Shown: positions 16,422-25,390, counted from the stretch's first letter. The stretch is DNA of 54,729 bases from Bacteroidota bacterium (GCA_023390775.1 JAEWCF010000102.1:1-54729), one strand, 5' to 3'. The notes: generated by a model from the sequence alone, not told the origin. Program-made: numbers and translations.

Positions 16422-18053
16422 ATGCTTAAAGGATTTTTCAATGTGCCCAAGGCCGTGAACGAACCGGTGAAGTCTTATGCGCCGGGATCGCCTGAGAAGG
16501 ACGCGGTTTTGGCCGAATATAAAAGAATGTGGCGCGAACAGATTGAGGTTCCGCTTTACATCGGCAACCAGCAGATTACCACGGGAGACACCAAGGACAT
16601 GACCGCGCCGCACGATCATCAGCATGTGGTGGGCAAATATCATCGCGCCGAGAAAAAACACGTGGAACTCGCCATCGCCGAGGCCTTGAAAGCCAAGAAA
16701 AACTGGGAAGACCTGCCGTGGGAACATCGCGCCTCGATTTTCCTCAAGGCCGCCGAACTCATTGCCGGCCCTTACCGCGCCCGCATTAATGCGGCGACCA
16801 TGATCGCGCAGTCCAAGACCATTTACCAGGCCGAGATCGATGCTGCGTGCGAACTCATCGACTTTTTGCGTTACAACGTGGAGTTCATGTCGCAGATATA
16901 CGCCGACCAACCAAAATCCGACTCAGGTGTTTGGAACCGCGTGGAATACCGCCCGCTCGAAGGCTTTATCTACGCGATCACACCGTTCAACTTTACCGCC
17001 ATTGCCGCAAACCTTCCGGCGAGTGCAGCCATGATGGGCAATGTCGTGGTGTGGAAACCCAGCGACAGCCAGGTCTATTCTGCAAAAGTGATCATCGACG
17101 TTTTCCGCGAGGCCGGATTGCCAGACGGCGTGATCAACGTCGTGATGGGCGATGCGGTCATGATCACCGAAACCCTGCTCGCAAGCCCCGACTTCGCCGG
17201 CGTGCACTTTACGGGTTCGACGCATGTGTTCAAGGACATCTGGGCCAAGATCGGGACTAATATCCACAACTATAAAACCTATCCGCGCATCGTCGGCGAA
17301 ACCGGCGGTAAGGACTTCATCCTCGCCCACCCGAGCGCCAATGTTGACGAGGTGGTGGCCGGAATCGTTCGCGGCGCCTTCGAATTCCAGGGACAGAAGT
17401 GTTCGGCGGCGAGCCGCGCCTATATCCCCAAATCGCTTTGGGCGGAGGTACGCGAGAAACTTGAAGCAGAGGTCAAATCCATCAAACTGGGTTCGCCCGA
17501 GGACTTTGGCAACTTCATGACGGCCGTGATCCACGAGGGTTCGTTTGACAAGCTGGCGAAATTCATCGACCAGGCCAAGAATGACAGCGACGCCGAGGTC
17601 ATCCTGGGCGGCGGATACGACAAATCGAAAGGCTGGTTCATCGAGCCGACGGTGATCCGCACGACAAACCCCAAATACGTGATCATGTGCACCGAACTCT
17701 TCGGCCCCGTGATCGCCGTTTACGTCTACGACGACAACAAGTGGGACGAGACCCTCGAACTGGTGGACACCACATCCGAATACGCACTCACCGGTGCCAT
17801 CTTCAGCCAGGACCGTTATGCCATCGCGCATGCGACCGACCGTTTGAAGAATTCGGCGGGGAACTTCTACATCAACGACAAGCCGACGGGCGCCGTCGTG
17901 GGCATGCAGCCGTTTGGCGGCGCGCGCGCTTCGGGGACCAATGACAAGGCGGGTTCGGCGCTCAATTTGCTGCGCTGGGTCTCGCCTCGCACCATCAAGG
18001 AAACCTTCGTGACCCCGCGGGATTACCGCTACCCGTTCCTCGGGGAGAAATAA
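16422..18053 (+). CDS. pruA: L-glutamate gamma-semialdehyde dehydrogenase
   Basis: 543 residues from the ATG at 16422; a TTG 33 nt upstream is in frame but adds residues not typical of the family. NAD-dependent oxidation of glutamate semialdehyde (P5C) to glutamate, the second step of proline catabolism. Aldehyde dehydrogenase features: ITPFNFTAIAANLP (NAD-binding loop), VHFTGSTHVF, IVGETGGKDF (general-base Glu) and FEFQGQKCSAASRAY with catalytic Cys327; C-terminal PFGGARASGTNDKAG. The N-terminal KGFFNVPKAVNEPVKSYAPGSPE is characteristic of the single-domain P5C dehydrogenase group. No proline dehydrogenase gene is adjacent. A clear terminator follows. Confidence 0.96.
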   Translation: MLKGFFNVPKAVNEPVKSYAPGSPEKDAVLAEYKRMWREQIEVPLYIGNQQITTGDTKDMTAPHDHQHVVGKYHRAEKKHVELAIAEALKAKKNWEDLPWEHRASIFLKAAELIAGPYRARINAATMIAQSKTIYQAEIDAACELIDFLRYNVEFMSQIYADQPKSDSGVWNRVEYRPLEGFIYAITPFNFTAIAANLPASAAMMGNVVVWKPSDSQVYSAKVIIDVFREAGLPDGVINVVMGDAVMITETLLASPDFAGVHFTGSTHVFKDIWAKIGTNIHNYKTYPRIVGETGGKDFILAHPSANVDEVVAGIVRGAFEFQGQKCSAASRAYIPKSLWAEVREKLEAEVKSIKLGSPEDFGNFMTAVIHEGSFDKLAKFIDQAKNDSDAEVILGGGYDKSKGWFIEPTVIRTTNPKYVIMCTELFGPVIAVYVYDDNKWDETLELVDTTSEYALTGAIFSQDRYAIAHATDRLKNSAGNFYINDKPTGAVVGMQPFGGARASGTNDKAGSALNLLRWVSPRTIKETFVTPRDYRYPFLGEK

Positions 18054-18057
18054 CAAG

Positions 18058-18080
18058 AGCCGCCTTCGGGCGGTTTTTTT
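18058..18080 (+). terminator. Rho-independent terminator after pruA
   Basis: GCCGCC-TTC-GGGCGG hairpin followed by a run of seven T, 5 nt after the pruA stop. Confidence 0.85.
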
Positions 18081-18101
18081 GTGCCTTTTATTAAAGGTTT
18101 T

Positions 18102-18217
18102 GGGCGTGCCGGCGCAACGGCAACTGGCGTCGCAGGGTGACCTTAGGCGCCGTCGCGCTGTCGGCTTTATCTTTTGCTCGTTCCTCACAAAAGGATGTTC
18201 GCCTCCATCGCTCACGC
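18102..18217 (+). repeat. REP-like GGGCGTGCC element, copy 1
   Basis: Begins GGGCGTGCC and ends CCATCGCTCACGC, with a GC-rich interior containing short inverted segments. It lies between the pruA terminator and the next gene. Related copies start at 24038 and 35082. Confidence 0.65.
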
Positions 18218-18259
18218 AAACATCGGCTATATTTTATCGGCTGACATTCAAAAACTTAT

Positions 18260-18267
18260 TAAATTTG
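18260..18267 (+). promoter_or_regulatory. -7 box (TAAATTTG) of the T9SS cargo pair
   Basis: A perfect TAnnTTTG 16 nt before the ATG at 18284. No -33 TTG at normal spacing. Confidence 0.45.
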
Positions 18268-18283
18268 AGTCAAACCAATCGAT

Positions 18284-19321
18284 ATGAAAAAATTATTACT
18301 TCTATTGCTTCCCGCGCTTTCCTTCGCACAAGAACCCATCCCGCATTATTTTGGATTTTACGATGAAGCCATCTGCAACAGCATGAGCGATTGGGACGGT
18401 TCATGCTCCCGAACTTATCTACAGGCCGGAAACGCGGGCGATTACAGCCACGCCGGCACCGGCGAACAAACCTGGACCTTCAATGGGCTTCAGCCTTTTG
18501 GCGGTGTGGTGTATGGGAACTCGCTGCCCAACGAGGACGACCTCAACGAATTTCCGGGCACCACGCGTATCGTCACCGATTCCTATTATGACGAGAACGG
18601 TGTACTCATAGACGAAAGCCGCTCATTGCTGAGCGACGGCCCGACGACGATCCGCGGGCTTCAGGGCGCTGGCATCAGCTTTAATTACTCCGACCCTGCC
18701 GAAATCGGGACCTTTCCCATGCCCTACGGCTTTTCCAACACAGATGAATTTTCGGGAACTTTCAACTTTGACGGTACGCCGGGAACTTTTTCGGGGGATA
18801 TCGTTTCAACTTATGACGCATACGGGATGGTGATGACCGATTCGCCGATGATGGATGATTTCGAGGCCGACAGGTTAAAAGTTGTGGAAACCATCAACCT
18901 TGAGATAGCGGGACTGGGCAATGTGGGAACCATCGTCCAAACGCGGTACATCTATTATGGCGACCTTCCGGGTATGCCCGCCATTATCGCGTACGAAACC
19001 TTCGCCGACCTGCCGTTACTGGGCATCAATGAGACTTCCTATGAAATGCATTACACGAATGCGTCTGTTGTATTGGCGAACCCTCAACATCAAAAACAGG
19101 CAGTTTCGGTATGGCCCAATCCAACTTCGGGACAACTTAACCTGAACCTTGACGGCAAAACAATGTCGGGCTATTCAATTGCCGATGTAAACGGACGCGT
19201 CATCGCATCGGCCAAAGGACAATTTGAAATTATCGATATCGCTTCGCTTTCAAAGGGCTTCTATATCCTGAGCATCACGACTTCCGAAGGTGCGTCGGCA
19301 ATTAAAATCATCAAGGAATAA
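18284..19321 (+). CDS. Secreted protein with T9SS type A sorting domain
   Basis: 345 residues: signal peptide (KKLLLLLLPALSFA|Q), a central region of about 245 residues without a family I recognise, and a C-terminal type A sorting domain of about 75 residues. The latter has the usual marks: VSVWPNPTSGQLNL, a middle SIADVNGRVIAS and a terminal KGFYILSITTSEGASAIKIIK. The protein should cross the outer membrane through the T9SS and be released or attached after removal of this domain. The body is rich in Gly/Tyr/Asp and beta-strand-like. It is 2 nt upstream of a second T9SS cargo gene, so the two are co-transcribed. Confidence 0.85.
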   Translation: MKKLLLLLLPALSFAQEPIPHYFGFYDEAICNSMSDWDGSCSRTYLQAGNAGDYSHAGTGEQTWTFNGLQPFGGVVYGNSLPNEDDLNEFPGTTRIVTDSYYDENGVLIDESRSLLSDGPTTIRGLQGAGISFNYSDPAEIGTFPMPYGFSNTDEFSGTFNFDGTPGTFSGDIVSTYDAYGMVMTDSPMMDDFEADRLKVVETINLEIAGLGNVGTIVQTRYIYYGDLPGMPAIIAYETFADLPLLGINETSYEMHYTNASVVLANPQHQKQAVSVWPNPTSGQLNLNLDGKTMSGYSIADVNGRVIASAKGQFEIIDIASLSKGFYILSITTSEGASAIKIIKE

Positions 19322-19323
19322 TT

Positions 19324-20946
19324 ATGAGAAAGTTGCTATTCCTGTTGTTTTTCGCGAACAGCCTGTCGGCACAACAACTACAGCCGCAGGTGATCACACC
19401 AATCATCGCCACGATCCCGTTCCAGGGGTATGATGAAACCTCCGCTTATTTGGGCGAGGGCGAATACGAGATCTACCCCGATTTTGTGGACGGCGTCCTC
19501 GACAAGCCCATCATTTTGGTGGACGGCTTCGATCCCAACGATGCGCGGTCGATTTCCATGATCTATGAGCTTCTGAATTACGGAACTGGCCAGAACCTCG
19601 CCGATGACCTCAGGGCCCAAGGCTTTGACATCGTCCTGCTCAACTTTCCCAATTACACCCGTACCGGCACCGAGACCTTCGTCAGTGGCGGCTCCGATTA
19701 CATCCAGCGCAACGCCATGGTCTTAACTGAACTGCTCAACCAGGTCAATGCCGCAAAAGTCGGCGACGAGCAGAATGTCGTCATCGGGCCCAGCATGGGC
19801 GGCCTGATCGCGCGGTATGCGCTTCGGTACATGGAGACCAACAGCCTGGAGCACGATACAAGGCTTTACGTTTCATTCGATGCGCCGCATAAGGGCGCGA
19901 ACATCCCAATCGGTTTCCAGCATCTGTTCAATTACATGGCCTACGGCCCGCTTGGCGATGCTACATTGCAGATCGTCGTGGATGCGATGTTGCGCAGCAC
20001 GGCCTCGCGGCAGATGCTCATCGACCACTTTGAGGGCCATCTGCAGTCCGGAAGCGAGTTCGAGTTCAATAATTCGGTCACGTTGCCCACGGGAAAACCC
20101 GGATTCAGGGCGCCGTTCCAGGCCGAACTCGATGCCATGGGATTTCCGCAGCAGTCCCGCAACATCGCCATTGCCAACGGCAGCGGTAATGCCACCATGA
20201 ACGGAACTCCCGGCATGACCGTGATGGACCACACCTTTCAGATCACCGACACCGAGAGGGCGATCATCAATCTGAAGTTCACGCCCACAGCGGGACAGAC
20301 CACGCAGGTGAGCCGCTTTAGGGGCCAGACGCTGCTCTTCGGGTTTTGGGTAACGGTGTTTGAGAGCATGGCCAATTCACAGGCGCCGGCGGTGAGTTCG
20401 GGGCTGGATTCGGCGCCGGGATCGCGTTTTGACATGACATCGCTCGCCGATATGGTCGGAAGCAATGCGCTGCTCACCGAATTCTTCGACAACCTGGAAA
20501 TCGACTATTTCACCTTTGTACCGACGCTCAGCGCACTTGCGGTTGAAAATGCCAATTGGTATGCACCGGTCACGTCGGCCACCGCCACGCCTTTCGATGC
20601 GACTTTCGTACCCTCGGCAAACGAAAACCACGTCACCCTCACCGAGGCCAATCTCGCCTTCGTGCTGGACGAGATCCTGAATCCTGTCATGTCGGTTGAT
20701 GAAAATCAGATTTCGGGATTACAGGTCCTGAACCCCGTTTCAGGGAGCCTGAACATCTTGTCGGCAAACGCGCTTGACAATGCGGCCATCAGGATTGCCG
20801 ATGTTTCGGGCAAAGAAGTCTTCTCGGCCAAAAACCTCAACATTTACGGCTACTTTACCATGCCGGTGCAACTGGAACGCGGCATCTACTTCATGACGAT
20901 TTCCTTCGGTGAAAAATCGGTCACAAAAAAGATCGTCAAAAATTAA
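19324..20946 (+). CDS. T9SS-sorted alpha/beta hydrolase (lipase/esterase-like)
   Basis: 540 residues: signal peptide (RKLLFLLFFANSLSAQ), alpha/beta-hydrolase-like domain (about 60-400) and a T9SS type A sorting domain (last 75-80 residues, ending MTISFGEKSVTKKIVKN). The hydrolase evidence is KPIILVDGFDPNDARS (first strand and oxyanion region), then VVIGPSMGGLIARYALRYME with nucleophile Ser157 in GxSxG, followed by FDAPHKGANIP, as in triacylglycerol lipases and PGAP1-like esterases. The Asp and His of the triad are not assigned with confidence. It is secreted with the protein upstream, perhaps as an enzyme plus an accessory protein; that pairing is inferred from the 2-nt gap only. Confidence 0.8.
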   Translation: MRKLLFLLFFANSLSAQQLQPQVITPIIATIPFQGYDETSAYLGEGEYEIYPDFVDGVLDKPIILVDGFDPNDARSISMIYELLNYGTGQNLADDLRAQGFDIVLLNFPNYTRTGTETFVSGGSDYIQRNAMVLTELLNQVNAAKVGDEQNVVIGPSMGGLIARYALRYMETNSLEHDTRLYVSFDAPHKGANIPIGFQHLFNYMAYGPLGDATLQIVVDAMLRSTASRQMLIDHFEGHLQSGSEFEFNNSVTLPTGKPGFRAPFQAELDAMGFPQQSRNIAIANGSGNATMNGTPGMTVMDHTFQITDTERAIINLKFTPTAGQTTQVSRFRGQTLLFGFWVTVFESMANSQAPAVSSGLDSAPGSRFDMTSLADMVGSNALLTEFFDNLEIDYFTFVPTLSALAVENANWYAPVTSATATPFDATFVPSANENHVTLTEANLAFVLDEILNPVMSVDENQISGLQVLNPVSGSLNILSANALDNAAIRIADVSGKEVFSAKNLNIYGYFTMPVQLERGIYFMTISFGEKSVTKKIVKN

Positions 20947-20951
20947 AGGAA

Positions 20952-20978
20952 AGCCCCGGAAAACCCGGGGTTTTTTAT
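20952..20978 (+). terminator. Terminator between the T9SS hydrolase and rsmG
   Basis: CCCCGG-AAAAC-CCGGGG hairpin followed by TTTTTT. It serves the plus-strand cargo pair and lies against the 3' end of convergent rsmG. Confidence 0.85.
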
Positions 20979-21595
20979 TTGAGCGGAAGATGGACGACCT
21001 TCTTGGTCTCGAAGAATTCGTCGTCAAAAAAATTGCTGATGGGATATTGGACGGCCTTCGGAAATGACTTCAATTCCTCCGACAGATCGCCGCCCTTGAG
21101 GTACAGGATTCCGTTTGGCAGTTCATGGCGGTTTTCGGCTTTAACTTTTCCTTTTATCCATGTCACAAATTCAGGCATCTGGGTCACGGCGCGACTGACG
21201 ATGAAGTCGAATTTGCCCGGAACGGTTTCGGCGCGTGCCTTCTCGGCCTTGAGATTCTCGAGCCCAATCGCTTCGGCCACCGCGCTTACCACCGTGATCT
21301 TTTTAAGGATCGAATCGACCAATAAAAATTGTGTTTTGGGAAAAAGGATCGCAAGTGGAATTCCCGGAAAGCCGCCGCCGGTTCCCACATCGAGTACCGC
21401 GGATCCCGGCAAAAACGGTTGCACTTTGGCAATAGCCAGGGAATGCAGGACATGCCGCGTGTAAAGCTCGTCGATATCCTTTCTTGAAATCACGTTGATC
21501 TTTGAATTCCAATCGGCATACAGGGATTGCAGCATCGCGAATTGCTCCACCTGTTTCTTCGTAAGGTGCGGAAAATACTGGAGGATTTTTTCCAT
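20975..21595 (-). CDS. rsmG: 16S rRNA (guanine527-N7)-methyltransferase
   Basis: 206 residues from the ATG at 21595; an upstream in-frame start at 21691 would add 32 residues, but a -7 box (21642-21635) lies inside that extension and the protein beginning MEKILQYFPHL fits the family. GidB/RsmG features: FAMLQSLYADWNSKINVISRKD, then HVLHSLAIAKVQPFLPGSAVLDVGTGGGFPGIPLAI (SAM-binding motif I), and IVSRAVTQMPEFVTW. It methylates N7 of G527 in 16S rRNA; loss in other bacteria gives low-level streptomycin resistance. The first SAM motif is intact. Confidence 0.95.
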   Translation of the reverse strand: MEKILQYFPHLTKKQVEQFAMLQSLYADWNSKINVISRKDIDELYTRHVLHSLAIAKVQPFLPGSAVLDVGTGGGFPGIPLAILFPKTQFLLVDSILKKITVVSAVAEAIGLENLKAEKARAETVPGKFDFIVSRAVTQMPEFVTWIKGKVKAENRHELPNGILYLKGGDLSEELKSFPKAVQYPISNFFDDEFFETKKVVHLPLK

Positions 21596-21634
21596 CGGAC
21601 CGATCGCGTATTTAAGATTTAACTGAAGATTGTG

Positions 21635-21642
21635 CAAAAGTA
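21635..21642 (-). promoter_or_regulatory. -7 box (TACTTTTG) of rsmG
   Basis: A perfect TAnnTTTG on the minus strand, 39 nt upstream of the chosen rsmG start. It supports the start at 21595 over 21691. Confidence 0.45.
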
Positions 21643-21678
21643 AGGCATTCGCGATAAAATTTTCGGCCGAATCCGCCG

Positions 21679-21707
21679 TTTGATTATTCAATTAATAATT
21701 ACCTTTG
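21679..21707 (+). promoter_or_regulatory. Bacteroidetes-type promoter of the desaturase gene
   Basis: TTTG (21679-21682), a 17-nt spacer and TACCTTTG (21700-21707), with the ATG at 21738. It is divergent from the rsmG promoter. Confidence 0.65.
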
Positions 21708-21737
21708 AGCGCGTAGTTTTTGGCGCACCCATTGTTT

Positions 21738-22832
21738 ATGAATACCCAGATCCCGACCTTTTCCAAACAGGACAGCCTTAAATTTTTCAGGACCCTGAAC
21801 AGCCGCGTCAATGCCTATTTCAAGGACAATAACATCAAAAAAACCGGCAATTGGAAAATTCACCTAAAGACGGTCGTTCTTTTTTCGATTTTTCTCGCGC
21901 CCTACTTTTTGATCATGGCCTTTAGCCTTCCGCTTTGGGCGCATCTGTTGCTGAGCGTGGTGATGGGTGTTGGAATGGCCGGAATCGGGATGAACGTCAT
22001 GCACGATGGCAATCACGGGTCGTATTCCACCAAGCCCTGGATCAACAAAATCATGGGCGGAAGCATCTACATCCTGGCCGGGAATGTCTACAACTGGCAG
22101 GTCCAGCACAATGTTTTACACCACACCTACACTAACATCCACGGGCATGACGAGGACCTCGAGGCGGGGCGGATCATCCGTTTTACGCAGGAAGCGCCGT
22201 GGTACAAATTCCATAAGTTTCAGCATTATTATTCCGTTTTTCTTTACGGACTTTTGACCTTCAATTGGGCCCTCACCACCGATTTCAAGCAGATGCGCAA
22301 CTATGTAAAGCGCAAGCTTTCCTATGGCGAGATGAAAAGCCCGAAGGTCTTGTGGACAACCCTTATTATCACCAAGATCATTTACGCCTGCATCTGGATC
22401 GTGCTTCCCATCATCTTTGGAATTACGTGGTGGAAAGTCCTTTTGGGATTCTTTGTGATGCATTACACGGCCGGCCTGATCCTGAGCATCATATTCCAGC
22501 TGGCACATGTTGTGGACGCCACAGCCAATCCGGTGCCCAACGAACAGGGCGAGATCGAGAACACCTGGGCAATCCACCAACTTTATACGACCGCGAATTT
22601 TGCGCCCCGCAACCGCATCGTAAACTGGTTCACCGGCGGGCTCAACCACCAGATCGAACACCATTTGTTTCCGCACATCAGCCATGTACATTACAACAAG
22701 ATTGCGGGCATCATCAAGCAAACAGCGCGCGAGTGCAACCTTCCCTACCATGAATTCCAAACCATGCGAAGCGCCGTTGCGGCCCACTTCAGGCACCTTA
22801 AGGAACTCGGGATGAAGCCGGCACACGCTTAG
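21738..22832 (+). CDS. Membrane acyl-CoA/fatty acid desaturase
   Basis: 364 residues from the ATG at 21738 (a TTG at 21720 is in frame but follows the promoter too closely). Three histidine boxes of the membrane desaturase family are present: HDGNH (His89-His93), HNVLHH (124-129) and NHQIEHH (304-309). Four or so hydrophobic spans lie around residues 45-85 and 190-250. The HX2HH third box preceded by Q (QIEHH) is typical of front-end (delta-5/6-like) and related acyl-CoA desaturases. Unlike eukaryotic front-end enzymes, no cytochrome b5 domain is present. It introduces double bonds into membrane lipid acyl chains in an O2-dependent reaction. The aminotransferase gene starts 15 nt downstream. 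Confidence 0.92.
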   Translation: MNTQIPTFSKQDSLKFFRTLNSRVNAYFKDNNIKKTGNWKIHLKTVVLFSIFLAPYFLIMAFSLPLWAHLLLSVVMGVGMAGIGMNVMHDGNHGSYSTKPWINKIMGGSIYILAGNVYNWQVQHNVLHHTYTNIHGHDEDLEAGRIIRFTQEAPWYKFHKFQHYYSVFLYGLLTFNWALTTDFKQMRNYVKRKLSYGEMKSPKVLWTTLIITKIIYACIWIVLPIIFGITWWKVLLGFFVMHYTAGLILSIIFQLAHVVDATANPVPNEQGEIENTWAIHQLYTTANFAPRNRIVNWFTGGLNHQIEHHLFPHISHVHYNKIAGIIKQTARECNLPYHEFQTMRSAVAAHFRHLKELGMKPAHA

Positions 22833-22847
22833 CGAAAAATCCACTTC

Positions 22848-24038
22848 ATGAACCACCACCTCTCTGACCGGATCAACAAACTGACAACTTCTCAGACTCT
22901 GGCCATGGCCGCCATGGCCCGCGAACTCAAGGCACAGGGAAAAGACATCATCAGCCTGAGCTTGGGCGAACCCGATTTCAATACGCCCGATTTCATCAAG
23001 GACGCCGCCAAGAAGGCGATCGACGAGAATTACAGCACCTATTCACCGGTTGACGGATACCTTGACCTCAAGCAGGCCATCTGCCGGAAATTTAAACGAG
23101 ACAACAACCTCGATTACACGCCGGACAATATCGTGGTGTCAACAGGTGCCAAGCAGTCGCTCTACAACATCGCCCAGGTGATGATCAATGAGGGTGACGA
23201 AGTGATCCTGCCCGCGCCATACTGGGTTTCCTATTATGAGATCATCCGCATTGCCGGCGGAATTCCGGTCGAGGTGCCTACATCGGTGGAAAGCGATTTC
23301 AAGATCACGCCGGCGCAGTTGGAGGCGGCAATCACGCCCAAAACCAAGATGGTTTGGTATTCCTCGCCCTGCAACCCGAGCGGTTCGGTGTACAGCCGTG
23401 AGGAACTGACCGCGCTATCAAAGGTGCTGCTCAAACACGAAAACATCTTCGTGGTCTCGGACGAAATCTACGAACACATCAATTTCTCGGGAATATTTTG
23501 CAGCATCGCCTCGATTCCCGGCATGCTGGAACGCACCATTACCGTCAACGGCGTCGCGAAGGCCTGGGCCATGACCGGGTGGCGGATCGGTTACATCGGC
23601 GCTCCCGATTATATCGCCAAGGCGTGCACCAAGATGCAGGGCCAAGTGACGTCGGGAGCCAATTCCATTGCGCAACGGGCCACCATTGCCGCCGTCGAAG
23701 CCGATCCCGCCGTGTTGAACGAGATGGTTTCGGCATTTAAGGGCCGCCGCGATCTGGTCATCGCCAAGATGAAGGAAATCCCGCAGTTCAAGATCAATAT
23801 CCCCGAAGGCGCCTTTTACGTCTTCCCCGATGTTTCCTATTTCTTTGGCAAAACCCTCCGCGGAACCAAAATTGAAAATGCCAACGACTTCTCCATGTAC
23901 CTGCTCAAGGAAGCCAACGTTGCCACGGTTGACGGCGCCGCTTTCGGCAACCCGGATTGCCTCCGGTTGTCCTACGCTACGAGCGAGGCGCAGTTGGAAG
24001 AGGCGTTGCGGAGGATTAAAGAAGCGCTGCAAGATTAG
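22848..24038 (+). CDS. Aspartate aminotransferase family PLP enzyme (class I)
   Basis: 396 residues of fold-type I, subgroup I-gamma aminotransferase. SLGEPDFNTPDFI near the N-terminus, YSSPCNPSGSVYSREEL (Asn and carboxylate-contacting loop), VVSDEIYEH (Asp and Tyr near PLP, 202-210) and the PLP lysine Lys238 in NGVAKAWAMTGWRIGY; C-terminal CLRLSYATSEAQLEEAL with the substrate-carboxylate Arg. It most likely transaminates aspartate with 2-oxoglutarate, although some members use prephenate or other amino acids. It overlaps no other gene and probably shares the desaturase transcript. A REP-like element begins at its stop codon. Confidence 0.92.
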   Translation: MNHHLSDRINKLTTSQTLAMAAMARELKAQGKDIISLSLGEPDFNTPDFIKDAAKKAIDENYSTYSPVDGYLDLKQAICRKFKRDNNLDYTPDNIVVSTGAKQSLYNIAQVMINEGDEVILPAPYWVSYYEIIRIAGGIPVEVPTSVESDFKITPAQLEAAITPKTKMVWYSSPCNPSGSVYSREELTALSKVLLKHENIFVVSDEIYEHINFSGIFCSIASIPGMLERTITVNGVAKAWAMTGWRIGYIGAPDYIAKACTKMQGQVTSGANSIAQRATIAAVEADPAVLNEMVSAFKGRRDLVIAKMKEIPQFKINIPEGAFYVFPDVSYFFGKTLRGTKIENANDFSMYLLKEANVATVDGAAFGNPDCLRLSYATSEAQLEEALRRIKEALQD

Positions 24039-24097
24039 GGCGTTGCCTTCGGCCGCGCTGTTCGCGGTACGCGGTACCTTGCTTCCATCGCTAACGC
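24038..24097 (+). repeat. REP-like GGGCGTGCC element, copy 2 (short form)
   Basis: Starts at the last base of the aminotransferase stop codon with GGGCGTTGCC, includes GCGGTACGCGGTACC and ends CCATCGCTAACGC. Its GTACnCGGTACCTTGC block is shared with the copy at 35082. Confidence 0.65.
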
Positions 24098-24146
24098 GGT
24101 TTTAATGTACCAATTATTTAATGTAACAATCTACCAATTGCCTCAA

Positions 24147-24229
24147 ATGAAACTTAGTTGGTACATTGGTACATTTGCACATTGGTACATTTACACATTT
24201 TCAAATCTTCAAATCTTCAAATCTTCAAA
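24147..24229. repeat. Short tandem repeats abutting the purT start codon
   Basis: Two 16-nt units of the form ACATTGGTACATTTGC are followed by three perfect copies of the 8-mer TCAAATCT. A fourth, altered copy ends TCAAATTG, whose TTG is the proposed purT start at 24230. No ribosome-binding site is visible in the tract. Confidence 0.75.
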
Positions 24230-25390
24230 TTGAAAACCTTCCTCCTCCTCGGCTCCGGTGAACTCGGCAAAGAATTTACCATATCGGCCAAACGGCTTGG
24301 CCACCGCGTAATTGCGGTTGACAGCTACGAAAATGCTCCGGCCATGCAGGTCGCCGATACGTTCGAGGTGATCAACATGCTCGATGGCGATGCCCTGGAC
24401 CGAATCGTTGAGAAACACCGGCCGGATTTCATCGTTCCAGAGATCGAGGCCATCCGCACCGAAAGGTTTTACGACTACGAGAAGCAGGGTTTTACGGTAG
24501 TTCCATCGGCGAAGGCCGCAAACTTCACCATGAACCGAAAGGCAATACGCGATCTTGCGGCCCAGGAACTCGGCGTGCGCACCGCAGATTACCGGTATGC
24601 GACCACCGCATCGGAACTTCGTGAAGGGGTAAATGCCGTTGGAATGCCCTGCGTGGTGAAGCCGCTGATGTCGTCGTCGGGCAAAGGCCAGTCTACCATC
24701 AAAACGGAACAGGACATCGAAAAAGCCTGGCAGTACGCCGTTGAAGGTTCGCGCGGCGACATTGTCGAGGTGATTGTCGAGGCATTTGTCGACTTTGAAT
24801 ATGAAATAACGCTGCTGACGGTCACCCAGAAAAATGGCCCCACCTTGTTTTGCCCGCCCATCGGACACCGTCAGGAACTCGGCGATTACCGCGAGAGCTG
24901 GCAACCTGCGACCATGGATGAGATGCGCCTCAGCGAAGCTTGTGAGATGGCGGGGAAAGTCACCTCGGCGTTGGGCGGCGCAGGTATCTTTGGCGTGGAA
25001 TTCTTTATCGCCAAAGACGGCGTATATTTTTCGGAACTCTCGCCACGTCCGCACGATACCGGAATGGTCACCTTGGCCGGAACGCAGAATTTCAACGAAT
25101 TCGAGTTGCACCTGCGGGCCATCTTGGGCCTTCCCATCCCCGAAATCACCTTGGAACGAACCGGAGCCACCGCCGTGATATTGGCCGGTCACCATTCGGA
25201 AGAACACAAATTTGAAGGCATCGAAAATGTCGCGGCACTTTCGAAAACCGATTTCCGCATCTTCGGAAAACCTTCCTGCCGGCCCAATCGCCGGATGGGA
25301 GTCGTCCTGGCCTATGATCAGGTCGGTACCGATATCGACGAGGTCGTGCAAAAAGCGAAATCGGCGGCCGCACTCCTCAGGGTTATTTGA
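24230..25390 (+). CDS. purT: Formate-dependent phosphoribosylglycinamide formyltransferase
   Basis: 386 residues from a TTG at 24230, matching the usual 387-392. PurT uses ATP and formate to formylate GAR in the third step of purine synthesis. The ATP-grasp fold is clear: KTFLLLGSGELGKEF (nucleotide/ribose-phosphate loop), VPEIEAIRTERFYDYE, VVKPLMSSSGKGQS (ATP-binding glycine-rich loop), VDFEYEITLLTV, FCPPIGHRQELGDYRESWQP, GVEFFIAKDGVYFSELSPRPHDTGMVT. Upstream in-frame codons only translate the tandem repeat, which is why I place the start at 24230. The stop precedes the ATG of the Crp/Fnr gene by 11 nt, so the two are probably one transcript. Confidence 0.94.
   Translation: MKTFLLLGSGELGKEFTISAKRLGHRVIAVDSYENAPAMQVADTFEVINMLDGDALDRIVEKHRPDFIVPEIEAIRTERFYDYEKQGFTVVPSAKAANFTMNRKAIRDLAAQELGVRTADYRYATTASELREGVNAVGMPCVVKPLMSSSGKGQSTIKTEQDIEKAWQYAVEGSRGDIVEVIVEAFVDFEYEITLLTVTQKNGPTLFCPPIGHRQELGDYRESWQPATMDEMRLSEACEMAGKVTSALGGAGIFGVEFFIAKDGVYFSELSPRPHDTGMVTLAGTQNFNEFELHLRAILGLPIPEITLERTGATAVILAGHHSEEHKFEGIENVAALSKTDFRIFGKPSCRPNRRMGVVLAYDQVGTDIDEVVQKAKSAAALLRVI

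Noticed and set aside
16923..18215. Open frame of 430 codons antisense to pruA
   Set aside because: Antisense to a full-length aldehyde dehydrogenase with all motifs. It has no domain of its own.
21596..21691. N-terminal extension of rsmG from an ATG at 21691
   Set aside because: A -7 box lies inside it and the residues do not resemble RsmG.
24209..25351. Open frame of 380 codons antisense to purT
   Set aside because: Same reason: purT motifs are intact on the plus strand and the antisense product matches nothing.
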